Positions 49,749 through 58,707 of a stretch of DNA of 64,000 bases are shown here, piece by piece. The position numbers were made by a program, and so were the translations under genes. Origin of the DNA: Oceanimonas doudoroffii (GTDB lineage: Bacteria; Pseudomonadota; Gammaproteobacteria; Enterobacterales; Aeromonadaceae). The DNA lies in NCBI RefSeq assembly GCF_002242685.1, contig NZ_NBIM01000006.1, positions 101,241-165,240 on the forward strand. The letters run 5' to 3'. How positions within the stretch are numbered: position 1 is the first letter of the stretch; every line of letters starts with the position of its first letter. Below the pieces are notes generated by a model, which ran no database searches, was not told where the DNA came from, and saw nothing but the letters and a program-made list of their open reading frames with translations.

Positions 49749-50291
49749 GTGCTGCTGCGAACAACGACCATATTGCTGACCCTGGCCTATCCCTTTCTGG
49801 TGTATTGGGGTTTGCACCGCTTTGATGCCCTGGCGCTGCTGCCGGTGCTGCTGGTGATCTTGGGCATGCGCTGGCTGGGAGGTGGCGGACAGCAACACGA
49901 GCGTCTGGTGATCGTCGGCAGCGCCCTGGGGGTTGCCGCCGTTACCCTGGGGTGGGGTGCCCGGCTGGGGCTGCAATTCTACCCCGTGCTGGTGAATCTG
50001 AGCCTGTTGCTGGTGTTTGGCGGCAGCCTCTTTGGTTCCCGAACGGTGATCGAGCGGCTGGCCCGGCTCAGGGAGCCAGATCTGCCGCCGGAAGGGGTGG
50101 CCTATACCCGTAAGGTCACCCAGGCCTGGTGCGTGTTTTTTGCGCTGAACGGGGCCGTGTCGGCAGGCACCATGCTCTGGGCGTCCCCCGCCGTCTGGGC
50201 ACTGTACAACGGCCTGATCGCCTATCTTCTTATCGGCCTGATGCTGGCGGGGGAGTGGGTGATCCGGCGGCGGGTCAGGAGCGCCGTATGA
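49749..50291 (+). CDS. apeG: APE-cluster membrane protein (ApeG, COG4648-like)
   Basis: A 180-residue membrane protein with about five helices (LTLAYPFLVYWGLHRF, the LGVAAVTLGWGARLGLQFYPVL segment and AYLLIGLMLAGEWVIRRRVR). It starts at GTG 49749. Its function is unknown; the family is restricted to aryl polyene-type clusters. It overlaps the ligase gene by four bases (ATGA). Confidence 0.82.
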   Translation: MLLRTTTILLTLAYPFLVYWGLHRFDALALLPVLLVILGMRWLGGGGQQHERLVIVGSALGVAAVTLGWGARLGLQFYPVLVNLSLLLVFGGSLFGSRTVIERLARLREPDLPPEGVAYTRKVTQAWCVFFALNGAVSAGTMLWASPAVWALYNGLIAYLLIGLMLAGEWVIRRRVRSAV

Positions 50292-51988
50292 GTGCACTGA
50301 TCCCTTTGTCTGACTGGCTGCGCCAGGCACCGGAACGACCGGTGGCGGTGGGGGCCGATGGCATGGTAAGCCGTCGCGAGCTGGAGGCCCGGGTGGCCTG
50401 GTGGTACCGGCGGCTGCCGGCCAGGCCGGGACAGCGCTGGGCCCTTTATCATCAGGATACGGTCGAGTTCGCGGCCATGTTGCTGGCGCTGTGGCAACGG
50501 GGAAGCACCGTCTGCCTGCCCGGGGACAACCGGCCGGCTACCCATGCCCGGCTGCAGCCCCGGGTGGCCGGCTTTGCCGGTCAGTTTCCGGGCGTTGAGG
50601 CCCACTATCGGGACGCCCCTCCGTTATCCTCATCCTTGCCGGACTGGCAGCCCCTGACGGCGGACTTTCCGGCGCTGGAGCTGTATACCTCCGGCTCCAC
50701 CGGGGCGCCCAAGCCCATCGTCAAAACCGTGGCCCAGCTTGAAAGCGAGCTGGCGGCACTGGAGCGGCGCTGGCCCGGCCCGGAGGAAGCCCGAGCCGTG
50801 GTGGTGGCGACCGTGAGTCATCAGCACCTGTACGGACTGACCTTCCGCCTGCTCTGGCCGCTGTGCCGGGGCCAGCTGTTCGAGGCGGAGATCTGTCAGC
50901 TGACCGAAGATGTGTTTCGTCGCGCCCGGCGCTACCCGCACTTCGTGCTGGTGTCCACCCCGTCTCACCTGAGCCGGCTGAATCCGGCGCTGGACTGGCA
51001 CAGCCTGCGGCTCAGTTGCCATGCCGTGCTGTCGTCGGCGGCCCCCCTGCAACGGGCGGACAGCCTGCGGGTGGCGGTGCTGCTGGATGCCCAGATACGG
51101 GAAATTTATGGCAGCTCGGAAACGGGGGCCGTGGCCTGGCGAGTTCAGACCCCGACCAGTGAGGCCGGCTGGCGGCCCCTGCCGGGGCTGGACTGTGAGC
51201 TGACCCCGGAGGGCCGGCTGTTGGTGACCGGCCCCCAGCTTGAGGGCGGCCGACAGTTGCTGGCCGACCGTGCGACGCTGTCGGAAGACGGCGGCTTCGC
51301 CCTGCTGGGGCGCGCCGATCGCATCGTCAAGATTGAAGGCAAGCGCATTTCGCTGGCCGAGGTGGAGCAGGTGGCCGAGGAGCAGCCCCTGATCAAGATC
51401 GCCAGGGCCCTGGCGCTGAGCCGGCGGCGGACCGAGATCGCCCTGGTGGCGGAGCTGACTCCGGAAGGCCGGCAGTTTTTACAGACCCGGGGCAAGCCGG
51501 CGCTGGTGCGCCGGCTGCGGGAGGCATTTGCCCGCCATTTCGAGCCGGTGGCGCTGCCGCGACGCTGGCGTTTTACAGAGCAGATGCCCTACAACCAGCA
51601 GGGCAAGATTACGGTGGATTCATTAATGGCGATGTTCCGGCAGCAGGATGTTAAATGGCCCGAGGTGCTTGGCCAGACGATCACCGGGCGGAGTGCGGAT
51701 CTGGCGCTGGCCATACCGGCAACCCTGATTTATTTTGACGGCCACTTTGCCGGCAACCCCATTTTGCCGGGCATTACCCAAGTGCACTGGGCCGAACATT
51801 ACGGGCGCACCCTGCTGGGAGTGGAGGGCACCTTCTGCCGCCTGGAGGTGGCCAAGTTTCAGCAGGTAATTTTTCCCGATGCCAGGGTGACGCTGGGGAT
51901 GGAATATCAGGCTGACAGGCAAAAGCTGGCGTTTCGTTATTTTTCGGACAAGGGAGTGCATTCCAGTGGACGCATCTGCTTCAGCTGA
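50288..51988 (+). CDS. Fused acyl-AMP ligase and hotdog dehydratase (ApeH-ApeI)
   Basis: A 566-residue two-domain protein. Residues about 1-450 form an ANL adenylating enzyme: LYTSGSTGAPKPIVKT (P-loop), REIYGSSETGAVAWR and GRADRIVKIEGKRISLAEVE. Residues about 470-566 form a FabA/FabZ-type hotdog dehydratase with YFDGHFAGNPILPGITQ as active-site stretch. In other APE clusters these activities are separate ApeH and ApeI. It presumably activates the aryl starter (4-hydroxybenzoate type) and dehydrates the chain. The ATG overlaps the previous stop. Confidence 0.9.
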   Translation: MSALIPLSDWLRQAPERPVAVGADGMVSRRELEARVAWWYRRLPARPGQRWALYHQDTVEFAAMLLALWQRGSTVCLPGDNRPATHARLQPRVAGFAGQFPGVEAHYRDAPPLSSSLPDWQPLTADFPALELYTSGSTGAPKPIVKTVAQLESELAALERRWPGPEEARAVVVATVSHQHLYGLTFRLLWPLCRGQLFEAEICQLTEDVFRRARRYPHFVLVSTPSHLSRLNPALDWHSLRLSCHAVLSSAAPLQRADSLRVAVLLDAQIREIYGSSETGAVAWRVQTPTSEAGWRPLPGLDCELTPEGRLLVTGPQLEGGRQLLADRATLSEDGGFALLGRADRIVKIEGKRISLAEVEQVAEEQPLIKIARALALSRRRTEIALVAELTPEGRQFLQTRGKPALVRRLREAFARHFEPVALPRRWRFTEQMPYNQQGKITVDSLMAMFRQQDVKWPEVLGQTITGRSADLALAIPATLIYFDGHFAGNPILPGITQVHWAEHYGRTLLGVEGTFCRLEVAKFQQVIFPDARVTLGMEYQADRQKLAFRYFSDKGVHSSGRICFS

Positions 51989-52733
51989 ACCGGGGCTGCA
52001 GGCCGCCGTGGTGATTCCGGTTTACAACCATGAAGAGGCCATTGGCCCCACCCTGGCCCGGGTGCTGGAATACGGCTATCCGGTATTGCTGGTGGATGAT
52101 GGCAGCTCGGCCGCCTGCCGCGACGAGCTGATCCGGCTCGACCGGCACTATGGCGACAAGGTGCGTCTGCTCCGGCTGGAGCAGAACGGCGGCAAGGGGG
52201 CCGCGGTCAAGGTCGGCCTGAGGCGGCTGCTGGAGCTAGGTTACAGCCATGGGATCCAGATTGATGCCGATGGCCAGCACGATCTGGCCGATCTGCCCCG
52301 TTTTATGGCCATGGGCGCGCAACACCCCCAGGCCCTGATCTCCGGCTATCCCCGTTACGATGCCTCCGTGCCAGCGCTGCGTTATTACGCCCGTTACCTG
52401 ACCCATGTCTGGGTCTGGATCAACACGCTTTCGTTTCGGATCAAGGACGCCATGTGCGGCTTTCGGCTCTATCCGCTGGCCCGGGTGGTGCGGCTGCTGG
52501 ATGAGGAGCCCTGCGGTAACCGCATGGACTTCGATCCCGAGGTACTGGTGCGCTGGTGCTGGCGCGGACTGCCGGTGGTCAACCTGCCCACCCGGGTGCA
52601 CTATCCGCTGGATGGGGTATCCCACTTCAAGGCGGTCAGGGACAACGCCCTGATCTCGCTGATGCACACCCGGCTGTTCTTCGGCATGCTGGTGCGGTTG
52701 CCGGCCATGCTCAGGCGGCGTTGCCATGGCTGA
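51966..52733 (+). CDS. Family 2 glycosyltransferase (ApeJ N-terminal half)
   Basis: A 255-residue GT-A enzyme: AAVVIPVYNHEEAIGPTL, LLVDDGSS, QIDADGQHD (DXD-type) and the DPP-mannose-synthase-like tail MDFDPEVLVRWCWRG. It starts at GTG 51966, overlapping the ligase fusion by 23 bases. In several APE clusters the glycosyltransferase is fused to an acyltransferase (ApeJ); here they are two genes overlapping by eight bases. Confidence 0.9.
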   Translation: MDASASAEPGLQAAVVIPVYNHEEAIGPTLARVLEYGYPVLLVDDGSSAACRDELIRLDRHYGDKVRLLRLEQNGGKGAAVKVGLRRLLELGYSHGIQIDADGQHDLADLPRFMAMGAQHPQALISGYPRYDASVPALRYYARYLTHVWVWINTLSFRIKDAMCGFRLYPLARVVRLLDEEPCGNRMDFDPEVLVRWCWRGLPVVNLPTRVHYPLDGVSHFKAVRDNALISLMHTRLFFGMLVRLPAMLRRRCHG

Positions 52734-53685
52734 GGGCGGCAAGCACTGGGCCGGGATCGGAGAGGCCGGCACCCTGCTGGGGATGAAAAGCCTGCTGCTG
52801 GCCTATCGTCTGTTTGGCCGGACGGGATTCCGCATCCTGCTGCTGCCGGTGATGACCTATTTCTACCTGAGACGCCGACAGGCCCGGCAGGCGTCCCGGG
52901 CCTATCTGCGGCGGGTGGCGCGTCAGCTGCCCCCGGAGCAGCGCGCCGGGCTGACCCCTTTCCGCCATTTCTGGGGCTTTGGCGAAATCCTGCTGGACAA
53001 GTTGCTGGTCTGGATGGGGCATATCCGCCCCCGGGATGTGATCTTCGAAACCCCGGCGGCCTTTGACGAGGTCGACCAGGGCCGTAGCGGCGGCATTATT
53101 ATCGTCTCTCACCTGGGGAATACCGAAGTGTGCAGCGCTCTGGCCCATCAGTTGCCGGATATCGCCGTGACCATGCTGGTGCACACCCGTCATGCCGAGA
53201 AGTTCAACCGGCTGATGAAGCAGGCTCATGGCCATGCCAGCATCAGCCTGATGCAGGTGACCGAGATGTCGCCGGCCACCGCTATGGTGCTGGCGGAGCG
53301 TGTCGAGGCGGGGGAATACATAGTGATCGCGGGAGATCGCACCCCGGTGCAGGGCGGTGGCCGCACCTCGACGGCGACGTTTCTGGGGGAGGAGGCGGAA
53401 TTTCCCCAAGGGGCCTTTATTCTGGCCAGCCTGTTGCGCTGCCCCCTGTATCTGATGTTCTGCCTCAAGCAGTCAGGCCGTTATCACCTCTACCTGGAAA
53501 GGTTCAGCCGGCGGCTGGTGCTGCCGCGGGGGCAGCGGGAGGCGGGATTGCAGCGGGCGGTGCAGGCCTATGCCGACCGTCTGGCGGCTTATTGCCGCAA
53601 GGCCCCCTTGCAGTGGTTCAACTTTTTCCCTTTCTGGCTGGCCGATCAGCACGCGGCCGGCCCCGATAAGCAGGACAAGCCATGA
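52726..53685 (+). CDS. LpxL/HtrB-type lipid acyltransferase (ApeJ C-terminal half)
   Basis: A 319-residue acyltransferase of the LpxL/HtrB family with the HX4E catalytic pair in SHLGNTE and the AGDRTPVQGGGRTSTATFLG segment typical of the family. It presumably transfers an acyl or aryl-polyenoyl group to a lipid carrier. The ATG 52726 lies inside the end of the glycosyltransferase gene; its stop overlaps apeK by four bases. Confidence 0.88.
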   Translation: MAEGGKHWAGIGEAGTLLGMKSLLLAYRLFGRTGFRILLLPVMTYFYLRRRQARQASRAYLRRVARQLPPEQRAGLTPFRHFWGFGEILLDKLLVWMGHIRPRDVIFETPAAFDEVDQGRSGGIIIVSHLGNTEVCSALAHQLPDIAVTMLVHTRHAEKFNRLMKQAHGHASISLMQVTEMSPATAMVLAERVEAGEYIVIAGDRTPVQGGGRTSTATFLGEEAEFPQGAFILASLLRCPLYLMFCLKQSGRYHLYLERFSRRLVLPRGQREAGLQRAVQAYADRLAAYCRKAPLQWFNFFPFWLADQHAAGPDKQDKP

Positions 53686-54089
53686 TTAAAGCCGAAGTCA
53701 CGCTTGAAATTCCCTTTCATGATGTTGATGTCATGCGGGTCGCCTGGCACGGGCATTATGCCAAGTATCTGGAGATTGCGCGTTGTGCGCTGCTGGACAA
53801 GATCGATTACAACTGCCCGCAGATGGAGGACTCCGGCTATGTGTGGCCGGTGATCGATTTGCATATCCGCTATGCTCAGCCCCTGCGCTTTCAGCAGAAG
53901 ATCAGGGTGGAGGCCAGCCTGGCCGAATGGGAGCACAGGCTCAGGATTAACTATGTGATCAGCGATGCCGACAGCGGTCAACGCCTGACCCGGGCCAGCA
54001 CTGTGCAGGTGGCGGTGGAGGCCGCCAGCGGGGAAATGCAGTATGCCTCGCCGGCGGTGCTGCTGCACAAGCTGGGGCTGACCGAATGA
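53682..54089 (+). CDS. apeK: Hotdog thioesterase (ApeK)
   Basis: A 135-residue 4HBT-type thioesterase with the catalytic pattern DVDVMRVAWHGHYAKYLE near residues 14-31. It would release or transfer acyl groups from CoA or ACP. ATG 53682 overlaps the upstream stop (ATGA), as does its stop with apeL. Confidence 0.88.
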   Translation: MIKAEVTLEIPFHDVDVMRVAWHGHYAKYLEIARCALLDKIDYNCPQMEDSGYVWPVIDLHIRYAQPLRFQQKIRVEASLAEWEHRLRINYVISDADSGQRLTRASTVQVAVEAASGEMQYASPAVLLHKLGLTE

Positions 54090-54652
54090 AGAAGGTGCTG
54101 TTGTTGCTGGCCGCCCTGTGGTGGCAGCTCCCGGTTCAGGCGGCGGCCTCCGACTATCAGGCGCTGGCAGCCCTGATGCAGTCGCCTCAGAGCCTGAACG
54201 GTGGCTTTGAGCAAGTCAGGTATCTGGCGGCGCTGGATACCGACATCAGATCGGAAGGCCGCTTCTCCTATGAGGCCGGCAGCCATATCCGCTGGCATAC
54301 CTTGAGCCCCATTGAAAACCTGCTGACCCTGACCCCGGAGCGCATTACCAGCGAGCAGAACGGCACCCTGCTGTCCCGGCTGGAAACCCGGAGCAATCCG
54401 GTGGTGGCCCTGTTCAGCGATATTTTTTTCGGGGTCATGACGGCCCGCTGGGACAGCCTGTCCCAGCACTTTGAGGTGCAGAGCCGGATTACCGGCCCCC
54501 GCTGGCAGGCGACCCTGCTCCCGCGGGAAGCGAGTCTCGCCCGGCTGGTTATCCGCATTGAGCTGAAGGGCGACGGCTATCTGCGGGAGGCGCGCCTGTT
54601 TGAGGCGGGAGGGGACAGCACCCGCATCCGCTTCCTTGATTTGCCCCAATGA
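54086..54652 (+). CDS. apeL: LolA-like outer-membrane lipoprotein carrier (ApeL)
   Basis: A 188-residue exported protein (signal peptide about 1-22, ending QAAAS). LolA-like features are LNGGFEQVRYLAALDTDIRSEG, RFSYEAGSHIRWHTLSP and ENLLTLTPERI. It is inferred to carry the polyene lipid through the periplasm. It overlaps both neighbours by four bases. Confidence 0.87.
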   Translation: MKKVLLLLAALWWQLPVQAAASDYQALAALMQSPQSLNGGFEQVRYLAALDTDIRSEGRFSYEAGSHIRWHTLSPIENLLTLTPERITSEQNGTLLSRLETRSNPVVALFSDIFFGVMTARWDSLSQHFEVQSRITGPRWQATLLPREASLARLVIRIELKGDGYLREARLFEAGGDSTRIRFLDLPQ

Positions 54653-56961
54653 ACAGGATGCGGGCCGGTGCCCTGCTGTGGCTGGCGGTGATCCTGACCC
54701 TGTGCCTGTCGGCCTGGCAGCGGGGGCTGGTGGTCGATACCAGCCTGATGGCGTTGCTGCCGGTGGATGAGCAGCAACCCCTGCTCAAACGGGCCACCGA
54801 ACGGCAGGCGGCGGAATTTGCAGACAAGCTGGTGCTGGTGGTCACCGCCGATGACGATAATCAGGCCCGGGCGGCGGTGCAGCTGGCGGCCAGCCGGTTG
54901 CAGGCGCTGGACGGCCTGGCCCGGCTGACCTGGCAGGCCCCCGCCGGCGGACAGGCGCTGGAGGAGCTTTACCCTTACCGTTTTACCTTGCTGAACCCCG
55001 AGGTCCGGGAGCGCCTTGGCCGGGAGCAGGGGGCCTTGCAATACCGGCTGGCCCTGCAGCAGTTGATGAGCCCCTTGTCGCCCGTGGTCCTGGATCCCAT
55101 CGGGGATCCTTTTGGCCTCTATGGTGAGCTGGCCCTGTCGTTGCAGGCCGGGGTACCGGTCGGCATGGACCGGGGCCTGCTGCGCCTGACTGCCGCCGAC
55201 CGCCCCGCCTATCTGCTCAGCCTGCAACTGGCGGCGGATCCCTTCAGCCTTGAGGTACAGCAGGCGGTGCTGGCAGTGCTGACGCCGCTGACGGCGGAGT
55301 TGCGGCAGCAGCAGGTCGGCTTCTATCGCTCCGGTCTGTTGCTCCATGCGGCGGCGGGGGCCGAGCGAGCCCGGGGGGAAATATCCACCATAGGGCTGGG
55401 CTCCCTGGCGGGCATAGTGCTGTTGATCCTGCTGGTGTTCAGAAGCCTGTGGCCCCTGGGGCTGGCGCTGCTGCCGGTGCTGGTGGGCTCTTTGGTGGCG
55501 GTGGCCGCCACCCTGCTGCTATTCGGGCGTATTCACATGATTACGGTGGCCTTTGGCGCGGGTCTGGTCGGGGTGGCGGTGGATTATGCCATGCACTTTA
55601 TTTGCGAGGCCCGAGTGTTGCCCCGAGAGCGGATCACCGCAAGGCTCTTTGCCGGCCTGCTGCTGGGGCTGCTGTCCAGCGTGATTGCCTACACCGGGCT
55701 GGCGCTGGCCCCCTTTCCGGGACTGCGGCAGATGGCGGTGTTTTGTGCCCTGGGGCTGGTGGCCGCCTGGCTGACCGTGTTGCTCTGGCTGCCGTTGCTG
55801 AGCCGCCGGCAGCACCTTACTCCCCTGGCCGCCGCCGGCTGGCTGGCGCGGTTGCGCAATGTCTATCCCCGGCTGGATGGTCGACCCCGGCTGACGGGGC
55901 TGCTGCTGGTGGCCGGCCTGCTGGGAGGCCTGGTGATCTGGCAGGGGGTACCCCGGGACGATGTGAGGCTGCTGCAAACCTCGCCCGCGGTCCTGCTGGT
56001 CGAGGACCGACAGGTGCAGGCCTGGCTGGGTAATGGCAGCAGCGCCGTGTTCCTGCTGGTGCGCGGTGCCGATTTTGAGCAGGTACTGAGCACCGAAGAG
56101 CGGTTGCAGGCCGGGCTGGCCCGCTTGCAGCGGGAGCATGGCCTGCAGGGCTACAGCGCTCTGTCCCAGGTGCTGCCCTCGCTCCAGCGTCAGGCCGATA
56201 ACGCCCAACAGGTAAAGGCGCTGTATCGGGCCCGGTGGCCGGCCCTGGCCGATGTGCTGCACCTGTCCGGAGAGCAGCGTGCCCTGGCATGGATGGAAAT
56301 GGAGCGGACGGCAGATACCCGTCTGACGCCGGAACAATGGCAAGCGTTGCAGGCAAGTCGGCTCTGGTCTTCCCATATTATCAGCGACAGTCAGGGAGAG
56401 GTGGCCACCCTTATCCGCCTCAAGGGAGAGTTGAGCCCCGGGCTGAAACAGGCCCTGAGCGAGCTGGCCGAGGGGGAGCCGGATGTGCAGCTGGTCGATC
56501 AGTTGGAGAATATCAGCGAGCTGATGGCTCGTTACCGGGCCGAGATCGTCTACTGGCTGCTGCTGGCCTATAGCGCCGTTATCCTGATGCTGATGCTGCG
56601 TTACCGCCGCCGTTGCTGGCGCATTGTGCTGCCGCCGCTGCTGGCGTCCCTGCTGACCTTTGCCGGCTTTTTGCTGCTTAACGATGGCTACAACCTGTTT
56701 AATTTGATCGCCCTGATGCTGGTGCTGGGCATTGGCCTGGATATGGGGATCTTTCTGCATGAGCGTAACGACAGCGATCACACCTGGCTGGCGGTCAGTC
56801 TGTCGGCGTTCAGCAGCTTGCTGGCATTCGGTCTGCTGGCCCTGAGCCAGACCCCGGTGCTTTATCACTTTGGTGCCATCGTCCTGCCGGGGCTGTTACT
56901 GACCTGGCTGTTGGCCCCCCTTATGCGTGACCCTTCCGAAGGAGAAAGAATGAATGGCTGA
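54649..56961 (+). CDS. apeM: MMPL/RND-type exporter (ApeM)
   Basis: A 770-residue MMPL family transporter with two repeats of one helix, a large periplasmic loop and a helix bundle. The central motif GLVGVAVDYAMHFICEARV (about residue 306) and its counterpart GIGLDMGIFLHERNDSDH (about residue 700) contain the proton-relay aspartates. It would move the aryl polyene lipid from the inner membrane. It overlaps apeL by four bases and the flavin gene by eight. Confidence 0.92.
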   Translation: MNRMRAGALLWLAVILTLCLSAWQRGLVVDTSLMALLPVDEQQPLLKRATERQAAEFADKLVLVVTADDDNQARAAVQLAASRLQALDGLARLTWQAPAGGQALEELYPYRFTLLNPEVRERLGREQGALQYRLALQQLMSPLSPVVLDPIGDPFGLYGELALSLQAGVPVGMDRGLLRLTAADRPAYLLSLQLAADPFSLEVQQAVLAVLTPLTAELRQQQVGFYRSGLLLHAAAGAERARGEISTIGLGSLAGIVLLILLVFRSLWPLGLALLPVLVGSLVAVAATLLLFGRIHMITVAFGAGLVGVAVDYAMHFICEARVLPRERITARLFAGLLLGLLSSVIAYTGLALAPFPGLRQMAVFCALGLVAAWLTVLLWLPLLSRRQHLTPLAAAGWLARLRNVYPRLDGRPRLTGLLLVAGLLGGLVIWQGVPRDDVRLLQTSPAVLLVEDRQVQAWLGNGSSAVFLLVRGADFEQVLSTEERLQAGLARLQREHGLQGYSALSQVLPSLQRQADNAQQVKALYRARWPALADVLHLSGEQRALAWMEMERTADTRLTPEQWQALQASRLWSSHIISDSQGEVATLIRLKGELSPGLKQALSELAEGEPDVQLVDQLENISELMARYRAEIVYWLLLAYSAVILMLMLRYRRRCWRIVLPPLLASLLTFAGFLLLNDGYNLFNLIALMLVLGIGLDMGIFLHERNDSDHTWLAVSLSAFSSLLAFGLLALSQTPVLYHFGAIVLPGLLLTWLLAPLMRDPSEGERMNG

Positions 56962-58183
56962 GCAGGGAACTTATGATGTCATTGTCATCGGTGCCGGACC
57001 CTCCGGTGCCGTGGCGGCGGCGTCGCTGGTCAGGTATGGCTACCGGGTGCTGGTGCTGGAGCGGCAGCATTTTCCCCGTTTTTCCATCGGCGAAAGCCTG
57101 CTACCGCAAAGCATGGCGTTTCTGGAGCAGGTCGGCATGCTGCAGGACGTAGTGGAGGCCGGCTTTCAGCACAAGAACGGCGCCGCCTTCTGCCGGGGTT
57201 ACGACTACGACTTTTTTGATTTTCGCCAGAAATTCTCCGCCGGCTGGGGCACCACCTATCAGGTGCAGCGCAGTCAGTTCGACAAGACCCTGGCCGACTG
57301 TGCCGAGCGCCAGGGGGCCGAGATCCGTTATGGCCAGACGGTGACGGCGGTTTCCCGCCATGACGCCGGCGTGGTGGTGGATGTGCTGGCCGAAACGGGC
57401 GAGGCCTACCGGATGGAAGCCGGCTTTTTGCTTGACGGCAGCGGCTTCGGCCGAGTGCTGCCGCGCCTGCTGCAGCTGGAAAAGGCCTCCACTCTGGGCG
57501 CCCGGCTGGCCTTGTTTACCCATGTGGAAGACAGAATTGTCGATCCGCGTTTTGATCGCAACAAGATCCTGATCACGGTGCACCCCTTCGTGCCCGAGAT
57601 CTGGTACTGGCTGATCCCCTTCAGCAATGGCCGGGCCTCGGTGGGCGTGGTGTTGCCCAGAGACAGGTTTGACGAAGAGAGCATGGACAGGCTGGCCACC
57701 CTGCAGGGTTATATCGCCGAGGGCGGCATGCTGAGCGAGTTTCTGTCCAATGCCCTGTTCGATACTCCCATGCGGAAGCTGGAAGGCTACTCCAGCGATG
57801 TGGAGCGGCTCTATGGTGATCGTTTTGTCCTGTTGGGCAACGCTGGCGAATTTCTCGATCCTGTGTTTTCATCCGGCGTCACCATCGCGCTCAAATCTGC
57901 CACCCTGGCGGCGGCCACGGTACACCGTCAACTGCAGGGACTGAACCCCGACTGGCAGCAGGAATATGAGATCCCGCTGCGAACCGGCATTGATACCTTC
58001 AGGGTGTTTGTGGAGGGCTGGTATGACGGACGGCTGCAGGATGTGATCTTCGCCAACAACAAGAGCGAGGGGGTCAAGGCGATGATCAGCTCCATCCTCG
58101 CCGGTTATGCCTGGGACAGCAACAATCCCTATGTCAGCGAGCCGGCCCGGCTCTCGACCCTGGCCGAGCTATGTCGCGGCTGA
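56954..58183 (+). CDS. Halogenase-like FAD-dependent oxidoreductase
   Basis: A 409-residue FAD enzyme of the tryptophan-halogenase superfamily: FAD-binding GAGPSG at 13-18, FSIGESLLP, KNGAAF with Lys74 at the position of the catalytic lysine, and WYWLIP (217-222), which fits the WxWxIP signature of flavin halogenases. C-terminal GNAGEFLDPVFSSGVTIAL is also typical. Such a gene occurs in many APE clusters; whether it halogenates or oxidises the aryl head is not known. GGAG precedes the ATG and the gene overlaps apeM by eight bases. Confidence 0.88.
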   Translation: MAEQGTYDVIVIGAGPSGAVAAASLVRYGYRVLVLERQHFPRFSIGESLLPQSMAFLEQVGMLQDVVEAGFQHKNGAAFCRGYDYDFFDFRQKFSAGWGTTYQVQRSQFDKTLADCAERQGAEIRYGQTVTAVSRHDAGVVVDVLAETGEAYRMEAGFLLDGSGFGRVLPRLLQLEKASTLGARLALFTHVEDRIVDPRFDRNKILITVHPFVPEIWYWLIPFSNGRASVGVVLPRDRFDEESMDRLATLQGYIAEGGMLSEFLSNALFDTPMRKLEGYSSDVERLYGDRFVLLGNAGEFLDPVFSSGVTIALKSATLAAATVHRQLQGLNPDWQQEYEIPLRTGIDTFRVFVEGWYDGRLQDVIFANNKSEGVKAMISSILAGYAWDSNNPYVSEPARLSTLAELCRG

Positions 58184-58707
58184 TCCTGCTGCTGAGTGCG
58201 GCCTGCCTGCTGGCGGGCTGCGCCCTGAACCGCCCGGCCCCGGAGCCGTTGTTGCTGCCGCCGGCGGAGGGGCCGGCACCGGTATTGCTGAAGCAGACCC
58301 TGGCCATGGAGTCCCGGGGCGAGCGGCTGCAGTTTCTAGTGGTGGGCCGGTTTGACCATCAGCGGAGCAGGCTGGCGGCCCTGATGGCCACGGGGCAGCC
58401 GCTGATGACCCTGGAATACGACGGGCGGCAATTGCGGCAGCAGGTGAATATTCCGGCTGAGCTGCCCGCTAGGGCGATACTGGCGACGATTCAGTTGGCG
58501 CTCTGGCCCGCAGACGCGCTGAGCCGTTATTACCCGCCGGAGGCGGGCTGGGCACTGGAGATGGAAGCGAACCGGCGGCGCTTGTGGCATGATGGCGTGC
58601 CGCTGCTTGATGTGGTTCACGAAGGAGACAGCACCCGGGTCATCAACCATCTGGGGGAATATAGCGTTACCATACAGACACTGGAAGAAAGGAAGTTGGC
58701 ACAGTGA
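58171..58707 (+). CDS. apeN: DUF3261 outer-membrane lipoprotein (ApeN)
   Basis: A 178-residue lipoprotein: signal peptide with the lipobox LLAGC at Cys17, then a proline-rich stretch (NRPAPEPLLLPPAEG) and a LolB-like beta domain (LQFLVVGRFDHQRSRLAALM, LEMEANRRRLWHDGVPLLDV). It is inferred to receive the polyene lipid at the outer membrane. It overlaps the flavin gene by 13 bases and apeO by four. Confidence 0.87.
   Translation: MSRLILLLSAACLLAGCALNRPAPEPLLLPPAEGPAPVLLKQTLAMESRGERLQFLVVGRFDHQRSRLAALMATGQPLMTLEYDGRQLRQQVNIPAELPARAILATIQLALWPADALSRYYPPEAGWALEMEANRRRLWHDGVPLLDVVHEGDSTRVINHLGEYSVTIQTLEERKLAQ

Noticed and set aside
52726..52733. Frameshift between glycosyltransferase and acyltransferase
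   Set aside because: Both proteins look complete with normal starts and the eight-base overlap resembles other joints in the operon, so I treat them as separate genes instead of a broken fusion.
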